Source of the DNA: Tragulus kanchil
Taxonomy: Eukaryota; Chordata; Mammalia; Artiodactyla; Tragulidae
DNA: 64,000 nucleotides
NCBI GenBank assembly: GCA_022376925.1
Contig: JAIOJX010000028.1
Span: 68,971,001 to 69,035,000, forward strand
Direction of reading: 5' to 3'
This document shows, piece by piece, positions 45,814-57,999 of the stretch; within the stretch, counting starts at the first letter, position 1; the number at the start of each line of letters is the position of its first letter. A program made the translations under genes and the position numbers. The notes beneath the pieces are model-generated. The model was given only the letters and a program-made list of their open reading frames with translations, was not told the origin of the DNA and did not search any database.

Positions 45814-47640
45814 TTCAGTCTTCCAAGACTGAACCAGGAAGAAATAGAAACAATGAATGATCCAATTGCAAGCACAGAAATCAAATTGTGATAAAAAATC
45901 TACCAAAAATAAAAGCCCAGGATCTGATAACTTCACAGGCAAATGCTACCGAACACCTAGAGAAGAGCTAATGCCTATCCTTCTAAAACTGTTTCAAAAA
46001 AACTGCACAGGAAGGAGCACTTCCAAACTCATTCTGAGGCCACCATCACCCTGATACCAATACCAGGCAAAGATAACACAAAAAAAGAAAATTACAGGCC
46101 AATTTCACTGATGAATATATACACAAAAATCCTCAACAAAATCCTAGCAAACAGATTTCAGCAACACATCAAAAAAGCTCATACACCATAATCAAGTTGA
46201 GTTTATCCTAAGCAGGCAAGGATTTTTCAATATCTGGAAATCAATGAATGTGATACACCATATTAACAAACTGAAATATAAAAATCATATGATAATCTCA
46301 GTAGATGCAGAAAAGGCCTTTGACAAAATCCAACACGCATTTAGGATAAAAACTCTTCTAAAATGGGCATAGAAGGAACCTACCTCAACATAGTGAAAAC
46401 CATATATGAGAAGCCCACAGCGAACATTATTCTTAATGGTGAAAAACAAAAAGCACTCCCTCTAAGATTAGGAACAAGACAGGGGTGTCCACTATTACCA
46501 CTACTATTCAATATAGTCGTAGAAGTACTAGTTATAGGAATTAGAGAAGAAAAAGAAATAAAAGGAATCCAGATTGGAAAAGAAATTAAACTCTGTTTGC
46601 AGATAACATGATACAATATATGTAGGAAACCTTAAAGATACTATCAGAAAGTTATGAGAGCTAATCAGTAAATTTAGCAAAATTGCAGGATACAAAATCA
46701 ACACACATAAATCTCACACATTCCTATATACTAACAATGAAAAATCCGAAAGTGATATCAAAGAAGCAATCCCTTTCACCATTGCAACATAAGGAATAAC
46801 ATATCTAGGAATAAACCTACCTAAAGAGACAAAAGAACTATACACAGAAAATTATAAGACACTAATTAAAGAAGTCAAAGACAACATAAACAGATGGAAA
46901 GATATTCCATGTTTCTGGGTTGGATGAATCAATATAGTGAAAATGACCATGGTACCAAATATAATCTACAGGTTCAATGTGATCCTTATTAAATTACCCA
47001 TGGCATTTTTCACAGAACTAGAACCAAAAATATCACAATATGGAAACACAGAAGAGTCTGGATAGCCAAAGCAGTCTTCAGAAAGAAAAATGGAGCTTTA
47101 GGGACCAACCTTCCTGACTTCAGACCATATTACAAAGCAACAGTCATTAAGACAGTATGGTACTGCCACAAAACCAAAAATTTAGACAAAGGGAAAAGAT
47201 AGAGAGCACAGAGATAAACCCACACAACTATGGGTACCCTATTTTTGACAAAAGGAAAACCAGACAGTTACAACTAAAAGAATTAAGTTTAAACACTACC
47301 TAACACCATACACAAAGATAAACTCAAAATGCTTTAAAGACCTAAAGACCAGAATCCATAAAACTTAGAGGAAAACATAGGCAGAACACTCGATGACATA
47401 AATCTAAGCAAGATCTTCTATGACCCATCTCCCAGAGTAATGGAAATAAAAACAAACATAAACAACTGGGACCTAGTTAAAATCTTTTGCACAGCAAAGG
47501 AAACTATAAACAAGGTGAAAAGACAACCTTCATAATGGGAGAAAATAATAGCAAATGAAACAAGTGACAAACAATTAATTTCCAAAATATAAAAGCAGCT
47601 CGTACAACACTGAAAAAACAAACCCAATCAAAAAATGAGA
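44028..47640 (+). pseudogene. L1 ORF2 remnant (RT and C-terminal region), broken
   Basis: Readable blocks: pre-RT (CTGGTTCTTCGAAAAGATAA), RT (AAGCCCAGGATCTGATAAC, a damaged [20 protein letters not shown] at about 46471-46512; the FADD motif is damaged near 46602, reading like LQIT after a lost base) and the segment after RT (AGATATTCCATGTTTCTGGG). Frameshifts and stops are frequent, so no product is expected. It is intermediate in age between the young L1 at 17 kb and the old L1 at the left end, judged by the number of breaks. Confidence 0.75.
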
Positions 47641-48866
47641 AAAAGACCTAAACTGACATTTCTCTGAAGAAGACATGTGCATGGCACTATTAAAAAGTCG
47701 TAGAAGTACTAGTTATAGGAATTAGAGAAGAAAAAGAAATAAAAGGAATCCAGATTGGAAAAGAAATTAAACTCTGTTTGCAGATAACATGATACAATAT
47801 ATGTAGGAAACCTTAAAGATACTATCAGAAAGTTATGAGAGCTAATCAGTAAATTTAGCAAAATTGCAGGATACAAAATCAACACACATAAATCTCACAC
47901 ATTCCTATATACTAACAATGAAAAATCCGAAAGTGATATCAAAGAAGCAATCCCTTTCACCATTGCAACATAAGGAATAACATATCTAGGAATAAACCTA
48001 CCTAAAGAGACAAAAGAACTATACACAGAAAATTATAAGACACTAATTAAAGAAGTCAAAGACAACATAAACAGATGGAAAGATATTCCATGTTTCTGGG
48101 TTGGATGAATCAATATAGTGAAAATGACCATGGTACCAAATATAATCTACAGGTTCAATGTGATCCTTATTAAATTACCCATGGCATTTTTCACAGAACT
48201 AGAACCAAAAATATCACAATATGGAAACACAGAAGAGTCTGGATAGCCAAAGCAGTCTTCAGAAAGAAAAATGGAGCTTTAGGGACCAACCTTCCTGACT
48301 TCAGACCATATTACAAAGCAACAGTCATTAAGACAGTATGGTACTGCCACAAAACCAAAAATTTAGACAAAGGGAAAAGATAGAGAGCACAGAGATAAAC
48401 CCACACAACTATGGGTACCCTATTTTTGACAAAAGGAAAACCAGACAGTTACAACTAAAAGAATTAAGTTTAAACACTACCTAACACCATACACAAAGAT
48501 AAACTCAAAATGCTTTAAAGACCTAAAGACCAGAATCCATAAAACTTAGAGGAAAACATAGGCAGAACACTCGATGACATAAATCTAAGCAAGATCTTCT
48601 ATGACCCATCTCCCAGAGTAATGGAAATAAAAACAAACATAAACAACTGGGACCTAGTTAAAATCTTTTGCACAGCAAAGGAAACTATAAACAAGGTGAA
48701 AAGACAACCTTCATAATGGGAGAAAATAATAGCAAATGAAACAAGTGACAAACAATTAATTTCCAAAATATAAAAGCAGCTCGTACAACACTGAAAAAAC
48801 AAACCCAATCAAAAAATGAGAAAAAGACCTAAACTGACATTTCTCTGAAGAAGACATGTGCATGGC
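46515..48866. repeat. Tandem duplication 15, offset 1,181 bp
   Basis: Copy A 46515-47685, copy B 47696-48866, the longest offset in the window. Ten bases (47686-47695) between copies do not match B (ACTATTAAAA against CAAAAAACAC). Confidence 0.95.
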
Positions 48867-49769
48867 CAAAAAACACATGAAAAGATGCTAACATCACTCA
48901 TTATTAGAGAAATGGAAATAAAAACAACAGTGAGATATCACCTCACACCAGTCTGCAAGGCCATCATCAAAAAATCTATAGATACATGCCGGAGATGGTA
49001 TGGAGAAAAGAGAACACTCTTGCACTTTTGGTGGGAATGTAAAATGATACAGCCACTATGAAAGACTGTATGGAGATTCCTTAAAAATCTAGGAATAAAA
49101 GCACCATATGACCCAGCAGTCCCACTACTAGGCATATACCCTGAGGAAATAAAACTAGAAAGAGACACATGTATGCCATTGTTCATTACAGCACTGTTTA
49201 CAATAGCTAGAACATGGGAACAACCTAGATGTCCATCAACAGATGGATAAAGAAGTTGTGATACATATATACAATGGGGTATTACTCAGACATAAGAAGA
49301 AATGCATCTGAGTCAGTCCTAACAAGGTGGATGAAACTAGAACCTATAGAATGAAGTATGTCAGAAAGAGAAAAATAAATACTGTGTACTAACACATGTA
49401 TATGAAATCTAGTAAGATGGAACCAATAAATGTATATGCAGAGCAACAATGGAGAATCAGAAATAGAGAACAGACTTACAGACATTGGGGGGAGGGAGGA
49501 ATGGGTGAGATGTATACAAAGAGTGATATGGAAATTTATATTGCCATATGTAAAATAGACAACCAATGTGAATCTGATCTAAGACTAAGGGGAACTTACA
49601 CAAGGGCTCTGTGGTAGCCTAGAGGGGTGGAAAGTGAGGGAGATGGGAGGCAAGTGCAGTTGGTAGGGGCATATGTATACCTGTGGTTGATTCAGGTTTA
49701 TGTGTGGCAGTAAACAACAAAACTCTATAAAAGTAAAATAAAATTAATTAATTAATTAATAATAATAAT

Positions 49770-49898
49770 AACCTTGTGTGTACCAGGACCCAGTCAAAAG
49801 GAGCAGTGACCCAACAAGAGACTGAGCCAGACTTGCCTCTGAGATCTCGGGAGTCCCCCGTGGAGGCAAGGGTCAACAGTGGCCTGCCACGAGGTCAC
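49770..49898 (+). mobile_element. BovB 5' UTR, middle piece of the nested element
   Basis: CCTTGTGTGTACCAGGACCC, AACAAGAGACTGAGCCAGAC and CAACAGTGGCCTGCCACGAG follow the BovB 5' UTR. It lies between two L1 insertions and is repeated at 50408-50536. Confidence 0.7.
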
Positions 49899-50407
49899 AG
49901 ACATTAAAAACAATATGGATCCAAAAGCTCTGGTACATATATATAATGGAATACTACACAGCTGTAAAGAGAAATGCAGAAGAATCAACCCTAATGAGGT
50001 GGCTGGATCTAGAACGTATCATAAAAAGTGAAGTCAGTCAGAAAGAGAAGGACAAATACAATATATTAACACATATATATTGAATCTAGTAGGATGGTGA
50101 TGATGGCACATGCAGTGAAGCGACAGAAAGACAGACATGGACAGTGGACATATGGACATTGTGGGGAAGGAACAGTGGGTGAGAGGCGTAAAGAAAGTAG
50201 CATGAAGGCCTGTACTATCATAAGTGAAGAAAATAGCTCTAGTCATTGCTCTGTGAGAAAAGGGGATCCTTCAGGGGTGCTGTGTGATGGTTGGGAGGGG
50301 TGAGAAGGGGGGATATACATATGACTAATCTGGGAACATACATATCTGTAAACAACAAAACTCTGTAAAAGTAAAATAAAATTAATTAATTAATTAATAA
50401 TAATAAT
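49899..50407 (+). mobile_element. L1 3' end inserted in BovB 5' UTR (left copy)
   Basis: CTCTGGTACATATATATAAT and CTACACAGCTGTAAAGAGAA are the end of L1 ORF2; then a 3' UTR with GGACAGTGGACATATGGACA and a tail. It is a short, 5'-truncated insertion of about 450 bp. The tail of AATT and AAT units at 50382-50407 probably belongs to the other L1 (49769), given the mis-join. Confidence 0.7.
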
Positions 50408-50536
50408 AACCTTGTGTGTACCAGGACCCAGTCAAAAGGAGCAGTGACCCAACAAGAGACTGAGCCAGACTTGCCTCTGAGATCTCGGGAGTCCCCCGTG
50501 GAGGCAAGGGTCAACAGTGGCCTGCCACGAGGTCAC

Positions 50537-51052
50537 AGACATTAAAAACAATATGGATCCAAAAGCTCTGGTACATATATATAATGGAATACTACACAGC
50601 TGTAAAGAGAAATGCAGAAGAATCAACCCTAATGAGGTGGCTGGATCTAGAACGTATCATAAAAAGTGAAGTCAGTCAGAAAGAGAAGGACAAATACAAT
50701 ATATTAACACATATATATTGAATCTAGTAGGATGGTGATGATGGCACATGCAGTGAAGCGACAGAAAGACAGACATGGACAGTGGACATATGGACATTGT
50801 GGGGAAGGAACAGTGGGTGAGAGGCGTAAAGAAAGTAGCATGAAGGCCTGTACTATCATAAGTGAAGAAAATAGCTCTAGTCATTGCTCTGTGAGAAAAG
50901 GGGATCCTTCAGGGGTGCTGTGTGATGGTTGGGAGGGGTGAGAAGGGGGGATATACATATGACTAATCTGGGAACATACATATCTGTAAACAAAAAAACT
51001 CTGTAAAAGTTAAAAGTAAAATAAAGGTTTAAAAAAAAAAAACAAACAAAAT
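50537..51052 (+). mobile_element. L1 3' end inserted in BovB 5' UTR (right copy, own A tail)
   Basis: Same as 49899-50348 plus its proper end: TAAAATAAAGG, TTT and an A-rich tail (51031-51052). BovB sequence resumes right after. Confidence 0.7.
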
Positions 51053-51679
51053 AGTCCAGCTACAGAATACTGGCATTAAGTAATTTGAGAAGGTCCCCAT
51101 GACCGCTACCATAGTTTGGCCTCAGGGCTCAGGCCAAACTATTGGGAGGGAACTCAGCCCCACCCATCAGAAGCTAACTGAATTAAAGATTTATTGAATA
51201 TTCCCAGAACAAGACCCAACTTTTCCCACAGCCAGTCCCTCCCAGCTGGAAGCTTCCACAAGACTCTTAACCTCATCCATCAGAAGAGAGAATAAAAACC
51301 ACAATCACAGAAAACTAATCAAATTAATCACATGGACCACAGCCTTGTCTGACTTATTGAAACTATGAGCCATGCCATGCAGCATTAACCAAGACAGGTG
51401 GGTCATGGTGGAGAGTTCTGACAAAACCTGGTCCACTGAAGAAGGGAATGGCAAACCACTTAGGTATTCTTGCCTTAAGAACCTCATGAACAGTATGAAA
51501 ATGCAAAAAGATGTAACACTGAAAGACGGATTCCCCAGGTTAGAAGGTTCCCAATATGCTAATGGAAAAGAGCAGAGAAATACCTCCAGAAGAAATGACA
51601 AGCCTGAGTCAAAGCAGAAATAACACCCAGTTGTGGACGTGCCTTATGAAAGTAATTTGGTGCTGCAAAGAACAAGACT

Positions 51680-52400
51680 ACACAGGAACCTGGAATGTTA
51701 GGTCCATGAATCAAGATAAATTAGACATGGTCAAGTAGGAGATAACAAGAGTGAACACTGACCTTATAGGAATCAGTTAACTAAAATGGACAAGAATGAG
51801 CAAATTTAATTCAGATGACCATGATATCTACTACTGTGGGCAAGAATACATTAGAAGAAATAGAGCAGCCTTCATAGTCAATAAGAATCTGAAATGCAGT
51901 ACCTGGGTGCAATCTCAAAAACTACAAAATTATCTTGGTTTGTTTCCAAGCAAACCATGCAATACCGCAGTAATCCAAGTCTATGCCCCAACCATTAATG
52001 CTAAAGAAGCTTAAGTTGAACAGTTCTATGAAGACCTACAAGATCTTCTAGCATCAGCACGAGAAAAAAAAAAAAAAAAAAAAACGTCCTTTTCATCACT
52101 GAAATGCAATGGAATGGAATAGAATGCAAAAGTAGGAAGTCACAAAATACATGGAGGAACAGAGAAGCTTGGCTTTGGAATACAAAATGAAGCAGAGTGC
52201 AGTCTAACAGAGTTTTGTCAAGAGAACACACTGGTTTCTCTTGACAAAACTGTCTTCCAACAACACAAGAGACAACTCTATATTTGGACATCACCACGTG
52301 GTCTATACCAAAATCAGACTGATTATATCCTTTTGTCACCGAAGATTGAGAAGCTCTATACAGTCAGCAAAAACAAAACAAGGAGCTGACTGTCGCTGAG
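51680..52400 (+). pseudogene. BovB apurinic-type endonuclease remnant
   Basis: Readable fragments: TGTWNVRSMNQDKLDMVK (about 51685-51738, start of the fold), then KFNSDDHDIYYCGQEYIRRN (51799 on) and VIQVYAPTINAKEA (51973-52014), typical of the RTE endonuclease. Stops interrupt it (for example TAG after MVK) and an A-run of about 20 at 52065 replaces coding sequence, so the protein is dead. Confidence 0.75.
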
Positions 52401-52454
52401 ATCACAAACTCCTTATTGCAAAATTCAGACTTAAATTGCAGAAAGTAGGAAAAA

Positions 52455-54600
52455 CTACTAGGCCATTCAGGTATTACCAAAATCAAATTTCTTAGGATTA
52501 TTAAGTGGAAGTAAAAAATAGATTCAAGGGATTAGATCTCATAGACAGAGCACCAGAGATTTGTACAGGAGGCAGTGATCAAAACCATCCTCAAGAAAAA
52601 GAAATCCAAAAAGGGAAAATGGTTGTCTGAGGAGGCCTTACAAATAGCTGAGAAAAGAAGACAAGAGAAAGACAAAGGGGAAAAGGAAACTTATACCCTT
52701 CTGAATGGAGAGTTTCAGAGAATAAAGAGAATAAAGTTTCCTAAGTGAACAATGCAAAAAAAAAAAAAAAAAAACAAAACAGAGAAAAACAAAAGAATGG
52801 GAAAGACTAGAGATCTCTTCAAGCAAACTGCACTTATCAAGGGAAGATTTCACACAAAGATAAGCATAATAAAGGGAAAAAATGGCAAGGACATAACAAA
52901 CAGAAGATATTTAGAAGAGGTGGCAAGAATACACAGAACTGTACAAAAAAAAGACCTTAATAACCCAGATGACCACGATACTGTGATCACTCAGCTAGAG
53001 CTAGATCCTGGAGTGTGACGTTGAGCAGGCCTCAGGAAACATCACTATGAACAAGGCTAGTGAAGGTGATGGCATTCCAGCTGAGCTATTTTAAATATTG
53101 AAAGATGATGCTGTAAAAGTACTACCCTCAATATGCCAGCAAAATCGGAAAACTAAGCTGTGGCCACAGGACTGGAAAAAGTGCTTTCATTCCAACCCCA
53201 AAGAAAGGCAATGCCAAAGAATATTCAAATTACCTCATAATTGCACTCATCGTACATGCTAGCAAAGTAATGCTCAAAATTGTCCCAACTAGGCTTCAAT
53301 AGTACGTGAACCAAAAACTTCCAGATGTTCAAGGTGGATTTAGAAAATTAAGAGGAACCAGAGATTAAACTGTCAACATCTATTAGTTCATAGAAAAAGC
53401 AAGAGGATTCCAGAAAAACATCCATTGCTGCTTCATTGACTATGCTAAATCCTTTGACTGTGTGGATCACAACAAACTGGAAAATCCAAAACAGATGGGA
53501 ATAAGAGGAACCAAAAAGATTAAAACTGTCAACATGCTATTCAGGTATTACCTACTAGGCCATTCAGGTATTACCAAAATCAAATTTCTTAGGATTATTA
53601 AGTGGAAGTAAAAAATAGATTCAAGGGATTAGATCTCATAGACAGAGCACCAGAGATTTGTACAGGAGGCAGTGATCAAAACCATCCTCAAGAAAAAGAA
53701 ATCCAAAAAGGGAAAATGGTTGTCTGAGGAGGCCTTACAAATAGCTGAGAAAAGAAGACAAGAGAAAGACAAAGGGGAAAAGGAAACTTATACCCTTCTG
53801 AATGGAGAGTTTCAGAGAATAAAGAGAATAAAGTTTCCTAAGTGAACAATGCAAAAAAAAAAAAAAAAAAACAAAACAGAGAAAAACAAAAGAATGGGAA
53901 AGACTAGAGATCTCTTCAAGCAAACTGCACTTATCAAGGGAAGATTTCACACAAAGATAAGCATAATAAAGGGAAAAAATGGCAAGGACATAACAAACAG
54001 AAGATATTTAGAAGAGGTGGCAAGAATACACAGAACTGTACAAAAAAAAGACCTTAATAACCCAGATGACCACGATACTGTGATCACTCAGCTAGAGCTA
54101 GATCCTGGAGTGTGACGTTGAGCAGGCCTCAGGAAACATCACTATGAACAAGGCTAGTGAAGGTGATGGCATTCCAGCTGAGCTATTTTAAATATTGAAA
54201 GATGATGCTGTAAAAGTACTACCCTCAATATGCCAGCAAAATCGGAAAACTAAGCTGTGGCCACAGGACTGGAAAAAGTGCTTTCATTCCAACCCCAAAG
54301 AAAGGCAATGCCAAAGAATATTCAAATTACCTCATAATTGCACTCATCGTACATGCTAGCAAAGTAATGCTCAAAATTGTCCCAACTAGGCTTCAATAGT
54401 ACGTGAACCAAAAACTTCCAGATGTTCAAGGTGGATTTAGAAAATTAAGAGGAACCAGAGATTAAACTGTCAACATCTATTAGTTCATAGAAAAAGCAAG
54501 AGGATTCCAGAAAAACATCCATTGCTGCTTCATTGACTATGCTAAATCCTTTGACTGTGTGGATCACAACAAACTGGAAAATCCAAAACAGATGGGAATA
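52455..54600. repeat. Tandem duplication 17, offset 1,097 bp
   Basis: Copy A 52455-53503, copy B 53552-54600. The 48 bp between (53504-53551) read AGAGGAACCAAAAAGATTAA and so on, a degraded copy of AGAGGAACCAGAGATTAAAC at 53352, about 150 bp upstream, ending with a copy of ATTCAGGTATTACC. Confidence 0.95.
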
Positions 54601-55560
54601 CCAGACTGCTTCCTGAGAAACCTGGTTGCAGGGAAAAAAGCAACAGTTATAACTGGACATGGAACAACAGACTGGTTCCAAATTCAGAAAGGAGTACATC
54701 AAGGCTGTATATTGTCACCTTGCTTATTTAACTTATATGCAGAATACATCATATGAGATGCTGGCCCATGATGAACCACAATTCAAGTCAAGATTTCCAG
54801 GAAAAATGCCCATAATATCAGGTATGCAGAAGACACCACTCTTACTGCAGAATGTAAAGAGAAACTAAGGAACCTCTGATGAAGGTGCAAGAAGAGTGAA
54901 AAAGCAGACTTAGAACACAACATTCAGAAAACTAAAATTATGGCATCCTGTCCTATCACTTCATGGCAAACAGATGGGCAAACAATGAAAACAGTGACAG
55001 ACTTTATTTTCTTGGCCTCCAAAATCACTGTGGGTTGTGACTCAAGCCATGAAATTAAATGACATTTACTCCACGGAAGAAAAGATATTACAAACCTAGA
55101 CAGCATATTAAAAAGCGGAGACATGACTTTGCTGAAGTTCATATAGTCAAAGTACAGGTTTTCCAGTAGTCATGTATGGAGGTGAGAACTGGAGCATGAA
55201 GAATGCTGAACACTAAAGAATTGGTGTCTTAGAACTTTGGTGTTGGAGAGTCCATTAGACTTCAGGGAGATCAAACCAGTTAATCCTAAAGGAAATCAAC
55301 CCTGAATATTCATTGGAAGGCCTGATGCTGAAGGTGAAGCTCCAATACACTGGTCACTTGATGTAAAGCGATGACTTATTGGAAAAGACCCCTCATTTGG
55401 GCTAAAACAAAAGGCAGAAGGAGAAGGAGATGACAGAGGACAATCCATGTCATCACTGAGTCAACAAACATGAGTTTGAGCAAGGCACAGGAGTTGATGA
55501 AGGACAGAGAAGCCTGGTGTGCTGCATTCCATGGAGTTTCAAAGAGTTAGACATGAAGAC
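52600..55560 (+). pseudogene. BovB reverse transcriptase and C-terminal remnant
   Basis: Fragments in order: a linker (52620-53020), an RT start (GGCATTCCAGCTGAGCTATT, 53072), the FDCVDHNKL-like area, DCFLRNLVAGKKATVITGHG (54604 on), GCILSPCLFNLYAEYII (54706-54756), then a damaged YADD (TATGCAGAAGACACC, reading YAED, near 54822-54836) and the C-terminal part to YGGENWSMKNAEH-like sequence (about 55175). The second catalytic Asp pair is altered to Glu-Asp. Tandem duplication 17 repeats the first 1.1 kb. Confidence 0.75.
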
Positions 55561-55587
55561 ATGATTAAATGACTGAACCAAACTGAG

Positions 55588-57999
55588 TGCTGCCTATCCA
55601 TGCCACTGTGAGGACTCTGGAGTTAGATTAAAATCTGATCTTACTTATCAACCTGACAGTGCTTACAACTATGAGACAGTTCTGTACTTTCCATACAAAA
55701 TACCTTCAGATATTATTTCTACTAGAGAGGCATCTTAATTGATATTATGGGCAATCAACTATTTAAAACTGATGACCTCAGAAATCAAAAACCAAACTGA
55801 AATGTGTTATGGGAACTGGACCAGAACCTCAGGGAAGGAGGCTCCATGATAGGAGGTCACAATGAGTGCTTGCTATTTTAACTACCTGATTTGTGAATGT
55901 TCTGTTTCAAGTGCTCTAGTCCTATAAACTGTTTCCAGGGGCACCAAGCATGTCCTCTGGGGTTATATTTGTATATCCACCATAATGATCCTGACATGGT
56001 CTTATCCCTGAAAGACACTCAGGTCAGATTCAACTTACTGGTCAGAGTGGTGTTGCGCTTAAATTGATGCTCTCAGCCAAATAAAAAAGATGCAGACAGG
56101 AACTTAATTAAAACCTTTTTCTTGCTCTCTAAAATGAATCCAGAAAGTATATGTCACTTTTATTTCCTATCTTAGAAGTGGTTGGGATTCAGGGTTATGT
56201 TCAGTCCTTTGCTCAGAATAAGTTTGATTATGACCATGATCCTCTGTTACCTCACAGAAATACTCAGTTTTTGCGAGAGAACTTCAGTGTCTGACTTACT
56301 TGGGCTCATGGTGAGATATCCTAATTCTTTCTTAGGTCTTGAAAAATGAGAAAATGGAGTTGAATCCATCTCTAAGTTAACATCTATGTGTGACTTGTTT
56401 AAAACTGACCACTGGTACTTCTCTTCAGTTGCTCTCTCTTCTTGCCCTTCCCCAGGTCTGAATGTCCAAAAATCTACAGAAGCCTTCTATTTGAGGTATC
56501 CTTGAGAGTGAGAAGACCCCACATCTGCAATGGATGATTCAACTGACCCATAGATCAATGCTTTCTCCTGTTCCACACGAGAAAAAAGAAAAGGGAGGAA
56601 GTGGGTGGTCCTTTCTCCAGTTTTTAACCTGTTACTTCTAATATCAGAGAGTGATTGAAGGCTTATTAGCTTGCATTTTAGCTTGTTGCTGACCCTCTGA
56701 CTCCAGCTCAGTTGAGCTACTGACACGTGGGTACACACATAAGCCCTTATTGTGCAATAATTACACAATATGTTGAATATTGTCATTAGACAAATGAATA
56801 ATTGAAGGTTACACTACATAATGTATTAACAGAAAAATATAAATTATCAAGACAAATTATTTAGGATGAAAAAATAATATTTATATAGAATGAAATAGAT
56901 AAAAGTCCCTAATAAAGAGTCTGAACAAAAAGTCAGATTGGGTGGGTGCCAAAGGTTTCTCTACTCAGTAGGAACAGCCTGGGAACTGTTGATTTCATCA
57001 TCTTGTGCCATAGTGAGAGCCTGCTAAGTGTAATAACTTGTGGAGAGGCTTTGGCTAAAGAAACTCAGGCTCAGTTTAGCAAGGTTTATATTTTTAACAG
57101 ATTTTAAAGGGAAATTAGAAATGGGAAATCATAAAGAACCAATAAGAGATGTTAATATTTTTCAAAAATTATCAGTTTTATGTAGATTTCACTTGCTTTT
57201 CAAATAAAATATACTAGTATATTTTTTTTCTTTTCACTTTCACACAGGTGTTTTCACATCTTGAAAATACATTTTGGATATGCCCATCTGCTTATCCTTC
57301 TGTGATGCTTCTTCTGGTCATGAAGACCTAAATTAAACACTCCCATTCCACATTTCACAGTACTTCTATCACAGTAGTTACAAGCTGTACATTGAACTGT
57401 CCATTTTGAAGTCAGTTTCTGTAGTCTATGTCTTATCTTCATATTCTGACAGTCAGTAGTCAATAAACACATGTTACTGAATAATAACAATGAACCTTTG
57501 TTACTGCTGTCTTTCCCCATCAAGAAAAAATACATTTAAAAAGATCGAAACATATTTCAAATGTATTCATTCATTTAAAAGAATAATTTTACAACCACTT
57601 ACTTTGATTCTTATGAAACTCATAAAATATTTTATGTGAGTTTTCAGCTTACCTAGCCAATGTGTGAGCAAAGTTTGCATTACAGTGTCAGCAATAATGG
57701 GAAATCTGTTTTATAGTAAATCATATAAAGGCTGTTTCCAGATCTGGCTCACATTCTATTTCACATTAATGGAAATAGTCAATAAAATAATCTAAAATGA
57801 ACATATTACATTCATGAAGTTTCAGTTATATAAAAAGCTATTCATCAAAGGGAAATATTAGATATTATATTATATAAGAATATCTTCTAAACAGTTTAAT
57901 TTATATTTCCTGATATACTTTAAACACTATTTTTTAATTTAGTGTGAATTATATAAAAGGATTAAGTACATAAATACCATGTTTATCTTTACATGAAAA
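55588..57999. other. Unassigned sequence, no duplication
   Basis: No gene or repeat recognised with confidence. Contains a 93-codon minus-strand frame at 57254-57535, listed separately, and a splice-acceptor-like pyrimidine tract ending TTTCACACAG at 57247 on the plus strand. Confidence 0.45.
57254..57535 (-). other. Unrecognised 93-codon open frame with Cys/His cluster
   Basis: I do not recognise this frame. Its C-terminal half has RHRLQKL, then CTACNYC, a further Cys at KCGMGVF, and HDQKKHH, a Cys/His spacing that faintly recalls zinc-binding ends of DNA transposases or small zinc fingers. There is no obvious start context, no neighbouring exon and no sign of selection that I can see. It may be a fragment of an old transposon or chance. 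It is outside the tandem duplications. Confidence that it is a real coding relic is low. Confidence 0.12.

Larger units (their letters stand above)
44023..49769 (+). mobile_element. L1 LINE inserted in BovB, 5'-truncated, with 3' tail
   Basis: Starts within the endonuclease end of ORF2 (GAACATTCTCCAGGAGAGAC, near 44028) and runs through RT, the C-terminal region and a 3' UTR to a tail of AATT/AAT repeats ending at 49769. The flanks AACCTTGGGTACACCAG (44006-44022) and AACCTTGTGTGTACCAG (49770-49786) match at 14 of 17, a plausible target duplication, although both are also BovB 5' UTR repeats. Two tandem duplications (junctions 44781, 47696) add about 2.3 kb. Confidence 0.8.
49711..50986. repeat. 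Tandem duplication 16, offset 638 bp
   Basis: Copy A 49711-50348, copy B 50349-50986. Unlike the other 18, both ends fall in homologous L1 tails (AAACAACAAAACTCT followed by ATAAAAG or GTAAAAG). The middle tail carries features of both the first and the last, as expected of a crossover or a mis-join between similar tails. Confidence 0.9.
51053..55587 (+). mobile_element. BovB LINE, right part of nested element to its 3' end
   Basis: From the late 5' UTR (GCTACCATAGTTTGGCCTCA, ACCACAATCACAGAAAACTA, GGAGAGTTCTGACAAAACCT) through endonuclease, RT and C-terminal region to the 3' end near 55587 (AAAGAGTTAGACATGAAGAC). With 43721-44022 and 49770-49898 it forms one BovB spanning 5' UTR to 3' end, about 3.9 kb after removal of L1s and duplications. 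It is heavily mutated, with two long A-runs (52065-52084, 52755-52772). Confidence 0.8.
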
